A DNA stretch of 64,000 nucleotides from an uncultured Bacilli bacterium (GTDB lineage Bacteria > Bacillota_I > Bacilli_A > RF39 > UBA660): assembly GCA_934162445.1 (NCBI GenBank), contig CAKPIT010000003.1:1-64000 (forward strand), in the 5' to 3' direction. A program made the position numbers and the translations under genes. Of the stretch, positions 8,675 to 17,020 are shown in pieces. A model generated the notes under the pieces. The model did no database searches and had not been told where the DNA came from. It saw nothing but the letters and a program-made list of their open reading frames with translations. Position 1 is the first letter of the stretch; every line of letters starts with the position of its first letter.

Positions 8675-8977
8675 ATGGCTAGAAAGAAAATTAAAAAAAG
8701 AGTAAAAATTAGTAAATTTGAACGTTTAATTGGCTTTTTTGCCATTGTTCTTGTTGTTAGTACACCATTAACGGTTGTTTTTTCACAAGCAACCTTATCA
8801 AAAATTAATTTTGAAGTTGAAAAAACCAAAAAAGAAATTGAATCACAGACTAAAACTAATGAAAGTCTATCTATGAAAATAAATGAATTAGCATCCCTAG
8901 ATAAAATTGAAGAAGTTGCCAAAGAACAAGGATTAAGTTATAATAATGCTAATATTAAAAATATTAATGAACAGTAG
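8675..8977 (+). CDS. ftsL: Cell division protein FtsL
   Basis: Small bitopic division protein. A basic cytoplasmic N-terminus (ARKKIKKRVK) is followed by one membrane helix (about 19-42) and an extracellular coiled coil (about 45-85) ending in DKIEEVAKEQGLSY, the pattern typical of FtsL/DivIC. Sequence alone cannot fully separate FtsL from DivIC, but the position between rsmH and the division PBP identifies it as FtsL. AGGAGG lies just before the ATG. Confidence 0.88.
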   Translation: MARKKIKKRVKISKFERLIGFFAIVLVVSTPLTVVFSQATLSKINFEVEKTKKEIESQTKTNESLSMKINELASLDKIEEVAKEQGLSYNNANIKNINEQ

Positions 8978-8989
8978 GAAGTGATACTT

Positions 8990-11149
8990 TTGAAAAAGAG
9001 AAGAAAGAAAAAAGGAAATACTATTAAATATAGCAAACTAGTTATTCTTGGTTCTCTTTTTTTGTTTGCTGTAATGCTTGTTCGTCTTTCCCAATTAGCC
9101 TTATTTAAAGAAATAGATAATACTAATTTACAACAATTAGCCTTAAAAAGAACGACAAGAACTAAAACAATTAAAGCCTCAAGAGGTAATATCTATAGTT
9201 CTGATAATGAAGTATTAGCCCAAAATGTATCAAGTTATAAATTAATTGCCTACCTTGATCCGAAAAGAACTACAAACAGTAAAAAACCTCAACATGTCGT
9301 TGATAAAGAAAAAACAGCCTCGCTTTTAGCTCCCATTCTAGGTATTAGTGAAGAAGAGATTTTAACAAGATTAAATAAAGAAGGAATTTATCAAACCGAA
9401 TTTGGTAACGCTGGTAAAGGTCTTAGTGAGTTAACTAAAGAAAAAATAGAAGTCTTAAATTTACCGGGTCTTGATTTTGAAGAAAGTCAAAAACGCTATT
9501 ATCCCAAAGGTAATTTTGCCTCATATGCTATCGGTTATGCCAAAGAAACTACCAAAATTAGTAATAATGAAGAAGAAACTAATATTGAAGGAGAAATGGG
9601 GATTGAAAAATACTATGATAAAACCTTAAAAGGAGAAGATGGTTATACTACTTACCAAAAAGATTTAAATGGCTATAAAATTGCTGGTACTACTGATATA
9701 ACTAAAGAGGCGAGTGATGGTAAAGATATTTATCTAACTATTAATAGTAGCATTCAATTTTTTGTTGAACAAGCCCTAAATCAAGCCTCTCAAGACACAA
9801 ATTTTGATTGGTTTACCATTTTAATTGCTGATGCTAAAACAGGAGCCATTCTAGCTTCTAGTTCCTCTCCCTCATTTGACCCCAACAAACGTAATATTAC
9901 TAACTACTTAGATATGAATGTTGCCTCATCCTATGAACCCGGCTCTACCATGAAAATATTTACTTATATGGCTACCATGGAACAAGGAAGATATAATGGT
10001 AATGAAATATATCATTCTGGAATTTATACTACCAGTGATGGTACCCAAATAGGTGACTGGAACCGTGACGGGTGGGGTGATATTACCTTTGATAAAGGTT
10101 TTGCCCTATCTAGTAACGTTGGTGTCATCAATTTAATAGAACGTCATTTATCAGCTGATATTTTACGAAGTTATTTCAAGAAATTAGGTTTTTCTAAAAA
10201 AACAGGTATTGAACTTCCTAATGAAGATACCGGTAAAGTAAGTTTTAAATATGAAACTGAAATTTTTAATGCTGGCTTTGGCCAAGGAATTACTACAACC
10301 CCAATTCAAAATATTCAAGCTTTAACATCCCTAACCAATAATGGGGTTATGCTAAAACCATACATTATTTCTAAGATAGTAGATCCTAAAACTAAAGAGG
10401 TAATTTATAAAGGAAACCGTAAAGAAGTAGATACTGTTGCTAGTGAAGCCACCGTTAATAAAATTAAAGAACTAATGTGGAATACCGTTAATGTCCAAGG
10501 CATGACGGGAGCAGGCTACCGCTTAGAAGGCTATGACTTAATTGGTAAAACCGGTACTGCCCAAATTGCCGATACGGAACATGGTGGTTATTTATCAGGT
10601 AAAGAAGATATCATCTCAAGCTTTGCCGGCATTTATCCTAAGGATAACCCTAAAGTAATTATTTACGCGTCTGTTAAACGTCCGGCGGGCGGTAGTCAAA
10701 AAGTTATCTGGACTGCTGTTAAAGATATTGTTGTTAATATTAGTAAATACTATGGTACTGATCCAAGTAGCACCGAAGGAACTAAAGAAACTGAATACAA
10801 ATTAAAATCATATAAAAATAAAAATACTGGTAAAAGTAGTAATGAATTAACTAATATGGGTCTTAATGTCACCGTTATTGGTAGTGGTAATAAAGTAACC
10901 AAGCAGTATCCTAGTAAAGGTGATAAAATAACTAAAGGAACCAAAGTGTTCTTAATTACCAATGATAGCGAATTAAAAGTTCCAAACGTATGTGGCTTAT
11001 CAAGTAAACAAGCTGAAGATTTATTAAGATTATTAAATATTAGCGTTAAACTAGAAGGAAATGGTTATGTCACCTCCCAAAGCATTCCGGAAGGAACCGT
11101 CGTTACTCCAAACTTAGAAATGACTTTGACGTTAAGCCCTAAATTCTAG
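8990..11149 (+). CDS. pbpB: Division-type class B penicillin-binding protein with two PASTA domains
   Basis: Septal transpeptidase (FtsI/PBP2B/SpoVD group). One membrane helix lies near residues 15-35, then the dimerisation domain and the transpeptidase domain. The catalytic motifs are visible: S319TMK, SSN near 374 and K520TG. Two PASTA repeats occupy about 595-719; the last begins VPNVCGLSSKQAEDLL. Two repeats resemble PBP2B, whereas SpoVD usually has one. I place the start at TTG 8990, with AGGAAGTGAT at ideal distance; a GTG at 8981 would sit inside that ribosome binding site. In B. subtilis the cluster continues with spoVD, murE, mraY, murD, spoVE and murG; none follow here. Confidence 0.92.
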   Translation: MKKRRKKKGNTIKYSKLVILGSLFLFAVMLVRLSQLALFKEIDNTNLQQLALKRTTRTKTIKASRGNIYSSDNEVLAQNVSSYKLIAYLDPKRTTNSKKPQHVVDKEKTASLLAPILGISEEEILTRLNKEGIYQTEFGNAGKGLSELTKEKIEVLNLPGLDFEESQKRYYPKGNFASYAIGYAKETTKISNNEEETNIEGEMGIEKYYDKTLKGEDGYTTYQKDLNGYKIAGTTDITKEASDGKDIYLTINSSIQFFVEQALNQASQDTNFDWFTILIADAKTGAILASSSSPSFDPNKRNITNYLDMNVASSYEPGSTMKIFTYMATMEQGRYNGNEIYHSGIYTTSDGTQIGDWNRDGWGDITFDKGFALSSNVGVINLIERHLSADILRSYFKKLGFSKKTGIELPNEDTGKVSFKYETEIFNAGFGQGITTTPIQNIQALTSLTNNGVMLKPYIISKIVDPKTKEVIYKGNRKEVDTVASEATVNKIKELMWNTVNVQGMTGAGYRLEGYDLIGKTGTAQIADTEHGGYLSGKEDIISSFAGIYPKDNPKVIIYASVKRPAGGSQKVIWTAVKDIVVNISKYYGTDPSSTEGTKETEYKLKSYKNKNTGKSSNELTNMGLNVTVIGSGNKVTKQYPSKGDKITKGTKVFLITNDSELKVPNVCGLSSKQAEDLLRLLNISVKLEGNGYVTSQSIPEGTVVTPNLEMTLTLSPKF

Positions 11150-11150
11150 T

Positions 11151-11178
11151 TTGACAAATCCTTTAAAAGTGTTAAAAT
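11151..11178 (+). promoter_or_regulatory. Promoter of the gene at 11206
   Basis: Perfect -35 TTGACA (11151-11156) and TAAAAT (11173-11178) with 16-base spacing, directly after the PBP stop codon. Confidence 0.75.
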
Positions 11179-11205
11179 AGATTAAACTTTAAAAGGAGAA
11201 CACTT

Positions 11206-11874
11206 ATGTTAGAACAAGAAAATTATGAAGCAGTAATTACTGAGTTAACCACCCTAGGGTTTACCTCTATTTTTAAGGATGACTATCAAAATATTATGAG
11301 TAAAGAAAAGATTGACTATAATATTCAAGATGGAATGTTAGTTTCCGTTGAAAAGAATGATAATAAGTCCGGTTATGGTATTAATTATTACACTAGAAAT
11401 TATGGTAGTGACTATAATTGTTCTTTTGAAGACGTAAAAAAACATCTTGAAGCCATTAGTAATGATAAAATTCCTCGTATGATCATCAGTTGTGGAGTTG
11501 TCCCAAGAGTTATCATTTCCTATCATGATAAACTTATGGTCACTTCATTATTAGAAAAGAAATATTTTAAAGATGACTATGGTATGTTAATGAAAAAACA
11601 ATATGAAGAAGAAAAAGCACGTCTTGAAGAAGAAATTACTAAATTCTATCTTCGTAATCCCAATGCTACTAATGTTCCACATCCTGTTGATGATACCTCT
11701 TTTAAAGAAAGTGATTACTACTTATATATGCACGAATATAACGAAGACTATAATGACGAATTAGCCAAAATATGTGCTCTTAAAGCTTCAAAATTACCTT
11801 TTAAATATCGTATTTGTTGCAATCCTCTTCAAGAATATGGCACTATAAAATTAAAAACGCACAAAAAAGATTAG
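11206..11874 (+). CDS. Uncharacterised 222-residue protein between pbpB and ftsA
   Basis: I do not recognise this protein. It appears soluble: an alpha/beta first half (about 1-125), a charged helix near 125-150 (KKQYEEEKARLEEEITKF), and a C-terminal part rich in Tyr, Asp and Glu, with Cys in RICCN. It has no signal peptide or membrane helix. It has its own promoter and ribosome binding site (AAAGGAG) and its own terminator, so it is expressed separately from the division genes around it. Its place inside the division cluster is suggestive but does not prove a division role. Confidence 0.7.
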   Translation: MLEQENYEAVITELTTLGFTSIFKDDYQNIMSKEKIDYNIQDGMLVSVEKNDNKSGYGINYYTRNYGSDYNCSFEDVKKHLEAISNDKIPRMIISCGVVPRVIISYHDKLMVTSLLEKKYFKDDYGMLMKKQYEEEKARLEEEITKFYLRNPNATNVPHPVDDTSFKESDYYLYMHEYNEDYNDELAKICALKASKLPFKYRICCNPLQEYGTIKLKTHKKD

Positions 11875-11883
11875 CGTTTTTTT
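11853..11883 (+). terminator. Terminator overlapping the end of the 11206 gene
   Basis: AAAAACGC / GCGTTTTT with a 13-base loop and a T run. The stop codon lies at the edge of the stem. Confidence 0.65.
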
Positions 11884-11925
11884 CTTTTGTTTCTAAACAT
11901 TCTAAGATTAATTAATAATTAGGAC

Positions 11926-11955
11926 TTGTTAAAATTAGAAAAACTAGTGTATAAT
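11926..11955 (+). promoter_or_regulatory. Promoter of ftsA-ftsZ
   Basis: TTGTTA (11926-11931), 18 bases, then a perfect TATAAT (11950-11955), 28 bases before the ftsA start. Confidence 0.65.
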
Positions 11956-11983
11956 TATATTTGTAGAATAGAGGTGTTTTTGT

Positions 11984-13216
11984 GTGAGTCATATCTATAC
12001 TGGTCTTGATATTGGAAATGGTGAAATTAAATTAGTAGTAGTTAATGCTAATCAAGATAAGTGTTATATTTTAGCAGCAACCTCTGTAAAAACAGAAGGA
12101 TTAAGTAAAAATCAAATTACTGATGCTAAAAAATTAAAAACATCTATTATTAAAGCAGTTAAACAAACTGAAGAAAAATTATCAATTAAAATAAAAGAAG
12201 TCATTTTAACGCTTCCTTCATTAGGAGCTAATATGACAATTGAAACAGGTCTTACTAATATAAAAGATGAAAAAGTAACTGGGGAAGATATTAGTAATGC
12301 CTTTAAAGATACCGTTCTTGATTCTTATGATAATGACCGCGAATTAGTAAGCTGTCTTCCTATTTCTTTCACGGTTGATGATGATCGTTCTGTTACCGAT
12401 CCTTTGCATATGGAAGGGGAGAAACTGTTTTTAAAAGCTGTCGTTGCTACTTCCCTAAAAGAAGATATCTATCCGTTTATTAATATCGCTCGCAGTGCCG
12501 GCTTGAATATCGTTGATATTATCTATAATACACAAGCCGATTATTATACTTCATCAACTAAAGATTTAGATCGTAAAATGGGGGCTATTATTAATATTGG
12601 TAAAGATATCACTAGTGTTGGTATTTTCAACAAAGGCATCATGATCAAAAATTCTTGCTTTAAAGTAGGAAGTGGTAGCGTTGATAAAGATATTGTTTTT
12701 ATCTACAAAGTTTCGTTAAAGGTAGCTGCAAACTTAAAAGAAGAGTTTGCCCTTGCATCCAAAAGGTGTGCTGATAATAACGATGAAATAATAGTTACCA
12801 ACACTAATAATAAAAAAATAACAATTAATCAAGTACAAATATCTGAAGTAATTGAATCACGACTAAAAGAAATCTTAAAACTTGCAAAAAATGAGATAAA
12901 TCGCTTAACAAAACGAGAAATAAGTTATATAATTGTAGTAGGTGGAATTAGCGAGTTAGCCGGTTTCTCATATGTTGTTGATGAAATACTGGGTAGAAAT
13001 GCAAGTTGCCTAAATATTAAAGAGCTTGGTGCTAGACATAATAAATATACTAGTGCTATTGGAAGTTGTATATATTTTAATAAAAAAAGTTTATTAAGAG
13101 AAAAAGATAATAATATGATAAGTAAAGAAGAATTTGATACTTTGGTATCACCTAAAAAGAATACATCAAATGAAATTATCATCAATAAATTTTTTGGTCA
13201 CTTTTTTGATAACTAA
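11984..13216 (+). CDS. ftsA: Cell division protein FtsA
   Basis: Actin-fold ATPase that tethers FtsZ to the membrane. Visible are the phosphate 1 loop (YTGLDIGNGEIKLV), the SHS2/1C insertion (about 85-160), phosphate 2 (GAIINIGKDITSVGI), the adenosine motif (IIVVGGISELAGF), and a C-terminal amphipathic tail (NKFFGHFFDN) expected to insert into the membrane. The start is GTG with GAGGTG 7 bases upstream. At 410 residues it is slightly shorter than in Bacillus. ftsZ follows after 17 bases. Confidence 0.95.
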   Translation: MSHIYTGLDIGNGEIKLVVVNANQDKCYILAATSVKTEGLSKNQITDAKKLKTSIIKAVKQTEEKLSIKIKEVILTLPSLGANMTIETGLTNIKDEKVTGEDISNAFKDTVLDSYDNDRELVSCLPISFTVDDDRSVTDPLHMEGEKLFLKAVVATSLKEDIYPFINIARSAGLNIVDIIYNTQADYYTSSTKDLDRKMGAIINIGKDITSVGIFNKGIMIKNSCFKVGSGSVDKDIVFIYKVSLKVAANLKEEFALASKRCADNNDEIIVTNTNNKKITINQVQISEVIESRLKEILKLAKNEINRLTKREISYIIVVGGISELAGFSYVVDEILGRNASCLNIKELGARHNKYTSAIGSCIYFNKKSLLREKDNNMISKEEFDTLVSPKKNTSNEIIINKFFGHFFDN

Positions 13217-13233
13217 TTAAGGAGGAAACAAAC

Positions 13234-14358
13234 ATGGGAAATGGACTAGAAATGGATCAATTAGCTAAAATAAAAGTAATCGGCTGCGGTGGTGGCGGTG
13301 GAAATGCTGTTAACCGTATGGTAGAATCTGGTGTTAAAGGGGTAGAATTTATCGTTGCCAATACCGATTTACAAGTTTTAAATAATTCTAAAGCCGATGT
13401 TAAAATTCAATTAGGAGCTAATTTAACTGATGGATTAGGAGCAGGTAGTCGTCCTGATATTGGAAGAGAAGCGGCTCTAGAATCTAAGAAGGAAATAGAA
13501 GATGCCTTAACTGGTGCTGATATGGTTTTCATCACTTGTGGAATGGGCGGTGGAACAGGAACCGGTGCCGCTCCAGTTGTTGCGGAAATAGCTCAAGCTT
13601 TAGGAGCCTTAACTGTTGCTATTGTTACTAAACCATTTACCTTTGAAGGTAAGAAGAGAATGGAAAATGCCTTACGTGGTTTAAGTGAACTTGAAAAACA
13701 TGTTGATACTTTAATTGTCATTCCAAACGATCGATTAAGAGAAATAATTGACAAAACAACGCCAATGCTAGAAGCCTTTAAAGAAGTTGATAATGTCTTA
13801 AGACGTGGTGTTCAATCAATTTCTGATTTAATTGCTGTCGTTGGTCTTGTTAACCTTGACTTTGCCGATGTTCAATCTGTAATGAAAGATTCTGGTCGTG
13901 CTATTATTGGTATTGGTATTGGTGTTGGCGAAGATAGAGCCATTGAAGCTGCTAAACAAGCTGTCTCAAGTCCCTTACTTGAAACCAGTATCACCGGTGC
14001 TACTGATGCTATCATCAATATTACTGGTGGTGTTAACTTAACTTTATTTGAAGCTGAACAAGCTGCCGAAGTTGTAAGAGCAGCCTCAGGAACTGATATC
14101 AATACAATCTTTGGTTCTGTTATCAATGAAAATTTATCTGATGAAGTTATTGTAACGGTTATTGCTACTGGCTTTAATCGTAAACAAGGAGAAGAGAAGA
14201 AACCAGTATTTTCTAATGTTCAACCGGGTCGAAGAACTAAAGATGAAATTTCTTATGTTGCTACCATTAAAGATGAAGATGAGGATGATGATGATGGAGA
14301 AATATTAGATGACAATGATTATGATTTTCCACCATTCTTACGTGATAAAAACTTTTAA
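13234..14358 (+). CDS. ftsZ: Cell division protein FtsZ
   Basis: Tubulin-like GTPase that forms the division ring. It shows IKVIGCGGGGGNAVNRM at the start, the tubulin signature GGGTGTGAAP near residue 105-114, and the T7-loop region. It ends with an acidic linker (EDEDDDDGE) and the C-terminal peptide YDFPPFLRDK, the docking site for FtsA and other partners. Ribosome binding site AAGGAGG. Two tandem terminators follow, separating it from the sporulation pair downstream. Confidence 0.98.
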   Translation: MGNGLEMDQLAKIKVIGCGGGGGNAVNRMVESGVKGVEFIVANTDLQVLNNSKADVKIQLGANLTDGLGAGSRPDIGREAALESKKEIEDALTGADMVFITCGMGGGTGTGAAPVVAEIAQALGALTVAIVTKPFTFEGKKRMENALRGLSELEKHVDTLIVIPNDRLREIIDKTTPMLEAFKEVDNVLRRGVQSISDLIAVVGLVNLDFADVQSVMKDSGRAIIGIGIGVGEDRAIEAAKQAVSSPLLETSITGATDAIINITGGVNLTLFEAEQAAEVVRAASGTDINTIFGSVINENLSDEVIVTVIATGFNRKQGEEKKPVFSNVQPGRRTKDEISYVATIKDEDEDDDDGEILDDNDYDFPPFLRDKNF

Positions 14359-14378
14359 GAGCTAAAAGCTCTTTTTTT
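14357..14378 (+). terminator. First terminator after ftsZ
   Basis: AAGAGCT / AGCTCTT with a 3-base loop and seven T, beginning inside the stop codon. Confidence 0.88.
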
Positions 14379-14393
14379 CATACTCCAAAGATA

Positions 14394-14423
14394 GAAAACG
14401 ACAAAATAATCGTTTTCTTTTTT
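14394..14423 (+). terminator. Second, tandem terminator after ftsZ
   Basis: GAAAACGA / TCGTTTTC with an 8-base loop and a T run, 16 bases after the first terminator. Confidence 0.75.
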
Positions 14424-14446
14424 ATATACTCTAAATGGTGGTAGGA

Positions 14447-15232
14447 ATGAAAGTATATTTAGACCTCATATTTATTATCAATTTTATGTTTGATTTACTC
14501 CTTTTAATGACTGTTAGCATCGAATGCAAAATAATCATTTCTAAAAAAAGAATCATTCTAGGGGCCTTATTTGGTAGTTTAACAACCTTTCTTTTATTTC
14601 TACCTCTTACTAATCTTATCTTATTTCTTTTTAAAGTCTTTATAAGTATAATTATGGTTTTAATAAGTTTTAAAATAAAAAGCAAAGTCCTTTTTCTAAG
14701 AATTATTAAAAGTCTTTATGGTAACAGTATCATTTTAGGAGGCCTATTAACTTTTCTTAATAACCAACTCTCATACTTTAATAATAATCTTCTTTTTATT
14801 CATAATAAAACAACATTAAACATCATCCTTATTATTATCAGTAGTCCTATAATCTTTACTCTCTACCATAAGACCATGAAAAAAGAAAAACTTAAACAAA
14901 AATATCTTCATAAAGTTGAAATTTCCTATCTTAATAAGACTTTTATAACAACTGCATACCTTGATAGTGGTAATAACGTCAAAGATCCCTATCAAAAACG
15001 TAGTATTATCATCACTACCAAAGACTTAGCGCTCCCTCTTGAAAAAACCTTATATGTTCCTTATAAGGCCCTTGGTATTAATGGCTTATTAAAATGTATT
15101 GAAATAAAAGAAATAAGAGTAGACAACACTTTATTAAAACATAAATATTTATTAGGAACATTCAAGGATACTATTGATATGCTTGGTTCCGAATGTATTT
15201 TACCTAATAGTGTAGAGGAGGAATTAAATTGA
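14447..15232 (+). CDS. spoIIGA: Sporulation pro-sigma-E processing protease SpoIIGA
   Basis: Membrane-bound aspartic protease that, in the mother cell, cleaves the pro-sequence from sigma-E. The N-terminal half has five hydrophobic segments (about 5-140). The soluble C-terminal half has the catalytic AYLDSGN motif near residue 170. The family start MKVYLDLIF places the initiation codon at 14447, with GGTGG 5 bases upstream; an ATG at 14435 adds four residues that do not fit. Overlap with sigE and the order ftsA-ftsZ-spoIIGA-sigE match Bacillus and Clostridium. It shows that the organism has, or recently had, endospore formation. Confidence 0.9.
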   Translation: MKVYLDLIFIINFMFDLLLLMTVSIECKIIISKKRIILGALFGSLTTFLLFLPLTNLILFLFKVFISIIMVLISFKIKSKVLFLRIIKSLYGNSIILGGLLTFLNNQLSYFNNNLLFIHNKTTLNIILIIISSPIIFTLYHKTMKKEKLKQKYLHKVEISYLNKTFITTAYLDSGNNVKDPYQKRSIIITTKDLALPLEKTLYVPYKALGINGLLKCIEIKEIRVDNTLLKHKYLLGTFKDTIDMLGSECILPNSVEEELN

Positions 15233-15921
15233 TTTTAATACTTTATTTAGTAGCTTTTTTATTAACAAATGATGACGAATTATTTTTTGTAGGTAGTAGT
15301 GATATATTACCAGAACCCCTATCTAAAAGTGATGAAGAAGCCTATTTAGTTATGGCTCTTGATGGTGATATCCATGCGAAAGATAAACTTATTGAACACA
15401 ACTTACGTCTTGTTGTTTTCTTAGCCAAAAAATATGAAAATACCAAAGTAGATTTAGAAGATTTAGTAAGTATTGGTACCATTGGTCTCATCAAAGGGAT
15501 TAATACTTTTAAACCTGATAAAAACATTAAATTAGCAACCTATGCATCCCGCTGTATTGATAATGAAATCTTAATGTATTTACGCAAAATAAAAAAGTCA
15601 AAAGCCGAAGTTAGCATCGATGCATCCTTAAGTTATGATGCGGAAGGGAATGAACTGCATCTTGAAGATATCCTAGGAACAGAAAGTGATATTGTTACTA
15701 AAAACCTCGAACAAGAAACAGATAAAAAACAAATGATGGAAGAAGTCTTAAAATTAAATCCTCGAGATAGAGATATTATTATTCTAAGATATGGTTTAAT
15801 GGGTAAAAACGAATTAACTCAAAAAGAAGTTGCCGAAATGCTAGGCATTAGTCAATCATATATTTCTAGAATTGAAAAGAAAGTTATTAGACGCTTAAAA
15901 AATATTATTAAATATAGTTAG
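15229..15921 (+). CDS. sigE: RNA polymerase sporulation sigma factor, sigma-E
   Basis: Sigma-70 family factor for early mother-cell transcription. A hydrophobic pro-sequence (about residues 1-16) precedes the conserved PLSKSDEE segment. Region 2 (IEHNLRLVVFLAKKYENT, then the -10-binding helix FKPDKNIKLATYASRCIDNEI) and region 4 (LTQKEVAEMLGISQSYISRIEKK) follow. Position next to spoIIGA identifies it as sigma-E rather than sigma-K. It starts at TTG, overlapping the spoIIGA stop by 4 bases, with GAGGAGG upstream. The pro-sequence is shorter than in B. subtilis. No sigG follows, unlike in Bacillus. Confidence 0.9.
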   Translation: MILILYLVAFLLTNDDELFFVGSSDILPEPLSKSDEEAYLVMALDGDIHAKDKLIEHNLRLVVFLAKKYENTKVDLEDLVSIGTIGLIKGINTFKPDKNIKLATYASRCIDNEILMYLRKIKKSKAEVSIDASLSYDAEGNELHLEDILGTESDIVTKNLEQETDKKQMMEEVLKLNPRDRDIIILRYGLMGKNELTQKEVAEMLGISQSYISRIEKKVIRRLKNIIKYS

Positions 15922-15929
15922 GAGTAAAT

Positions 15930-16067
15930 ATGAAAACAGAAAAAGAATATCTACAAAAAATTAGATATATATATAAACAAAAAGTAAAGTCTATTGGCAT
16001 TAATGGTGTTAATAGTGATATTCATATAAATCAAAAAGAGTATAAATATAAAAAACACTTTAGTTAA
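15930..16067 (+). CDS. Small basic 45-residue protein after sigE
   Basis: Short open frame with a good AGGAG 5 bases before its ATG, starting 8 bases after the sigE stop. The product is Lys/Tyr/Ile rich (MKTEKEYLQKIRYIYKQ at the start), with no membrane segment. It would be co-transcribed with spoIIGA-sigE, so a sporulation-stage role is possible. I recognise no family. The ribosome binding site is the main support. Confidence 0.5.
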   Translation: MKTEKEYLQKIRYIYKQKVKSIGINGVNSDIHINQKEYKYKKHFS

Positions 16068-16120
16068 TATTTAACTCTTTTTCTTTTTTTGCTATAATGA
16101 ACATGAAAGGAACTAAAACT

Positions 16121-17020
16121 ATGTTAGAAGTTAAAAATATTACGAAATACTATAATACAGTAAAGGCCGTTGATAATCTTTCATTTAAAGTAAAAGATGG
16201 AGAAATATTTGGCCTTTTAGGTGAAAATGGAGCTGGGAAAACTACTACTTTTAGAATCATTATGAATTTAATTGAAGCTAATAAGGGAACGGTTCTTTTA
16301 AATAAAGAAAAAATCAACTACAACAATGTTAATCAAATTGGCTTTGTAACTGAAGAAAGAAGTCTTCTTACCAAATTAACCGTCGTTGAACAATTGCGTT
16401 TTTATGGTGCCCTAAAAGGTTTAAGTGAAGACGAAGTTGATAAAGAAGCTACTAAATGGTTAACTAAATTTGCCATTACTAATTACAAAAACCGTAAAAT
16501 TAAAGAATTATCTAAAGGTAATCAACAAAAAATACAATTTATATCAGCTATTATTGGAACTCCTAAACTCTTAATCTTAGATGAACCCTTTACAGGCTTA
16601 GATCCTATTAACGTTAAAATTATGAAAGAAGCAATTTACGAATTACAAAAAACAGGCACCTCCATTATTTTCTCATCTCATCAAATGGAGTATATTGAAG
16701 ATTTTTGTGAACAATTAATTATTCTTGTTAAAGGTCATCCTGTCGTCAGTGGTAGTATTAAGAAAATTAAAGAAGACTTTCAAATTAAAAACATTATCAT
16801 TAAAGGAGAAAATCTTCCAATAGATGAAATAAAACAAATATCGGGTGTTCTTGATATAATTATCAAAAAAGAGGAACTAGAAGTAAAACTAGAAGATATT
16901 TCGGTTGCCCCTTTAGTATTTTCTAAAATTAAAGATTGTAATATCACTAAATATGAATTACAAGAACCAAGTTTAAATGAAATCTTTATTGCCAAAGTAG
17001 GAGGTAGTAATAATGACTAA
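16121..17020 (+). CDS. ABC transporter ATP-binding protein, NatA-like
   Basis: Cytoplasmic ATPase of an ABC-2 type exporter. It contains Walker A GENGAGKTTT, signature LSKGNQQKIQF, Walker B LLILDEPFTGLDP and the switch SHQMEY, then a C-terminal extension typical of NatA-type subunits. The ATG at 16121 (AAAGGA upstream) is preferred. The ATG at 16097 overlaps a TATAAT at 16093-16098 and so lies before the transcription start. It overlaps its permease partner by 8 bases. The substrate is unknown; NatAB exports sodium in B. subtilis, but the family is broad. Confidence 0.88.
   Translation: MLEVKNITKYYNTVKAVDNLSFKVKDGEIFGLLGENGAGKTTTFRIIMNLIEANKGTVLLNKEKINYNNVNQIGFVTEERSLLTKLTVVEQLRFYGALKGLSEDEVDKEATKWLTKFAITNYKNRKIKELSKGNQQKIQFISAIIGTPKLLILDEPFTGLDPINVKIMKEAIYELQKTGTSIIFSSHQMEYIEDFCEQLIILVKGHPVVSGSIKKIKEDFQIKNIIIKGENLPIDEIKQISGVLDIIIKKEELEVKLEDISVAPLVFSKIKDCNITKYELQEPSLNEIFIAKVGGSNND

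Noticed and set aside
14447..15232. UGA read as tryptophan (mollicute code)
   Set aside because: spoIIGA, the glucosaminidase, the first U32 gene and the first prepilin gene end at TGA at expected positions with the next gene overlapping; read-through would fuse frames wrongly.
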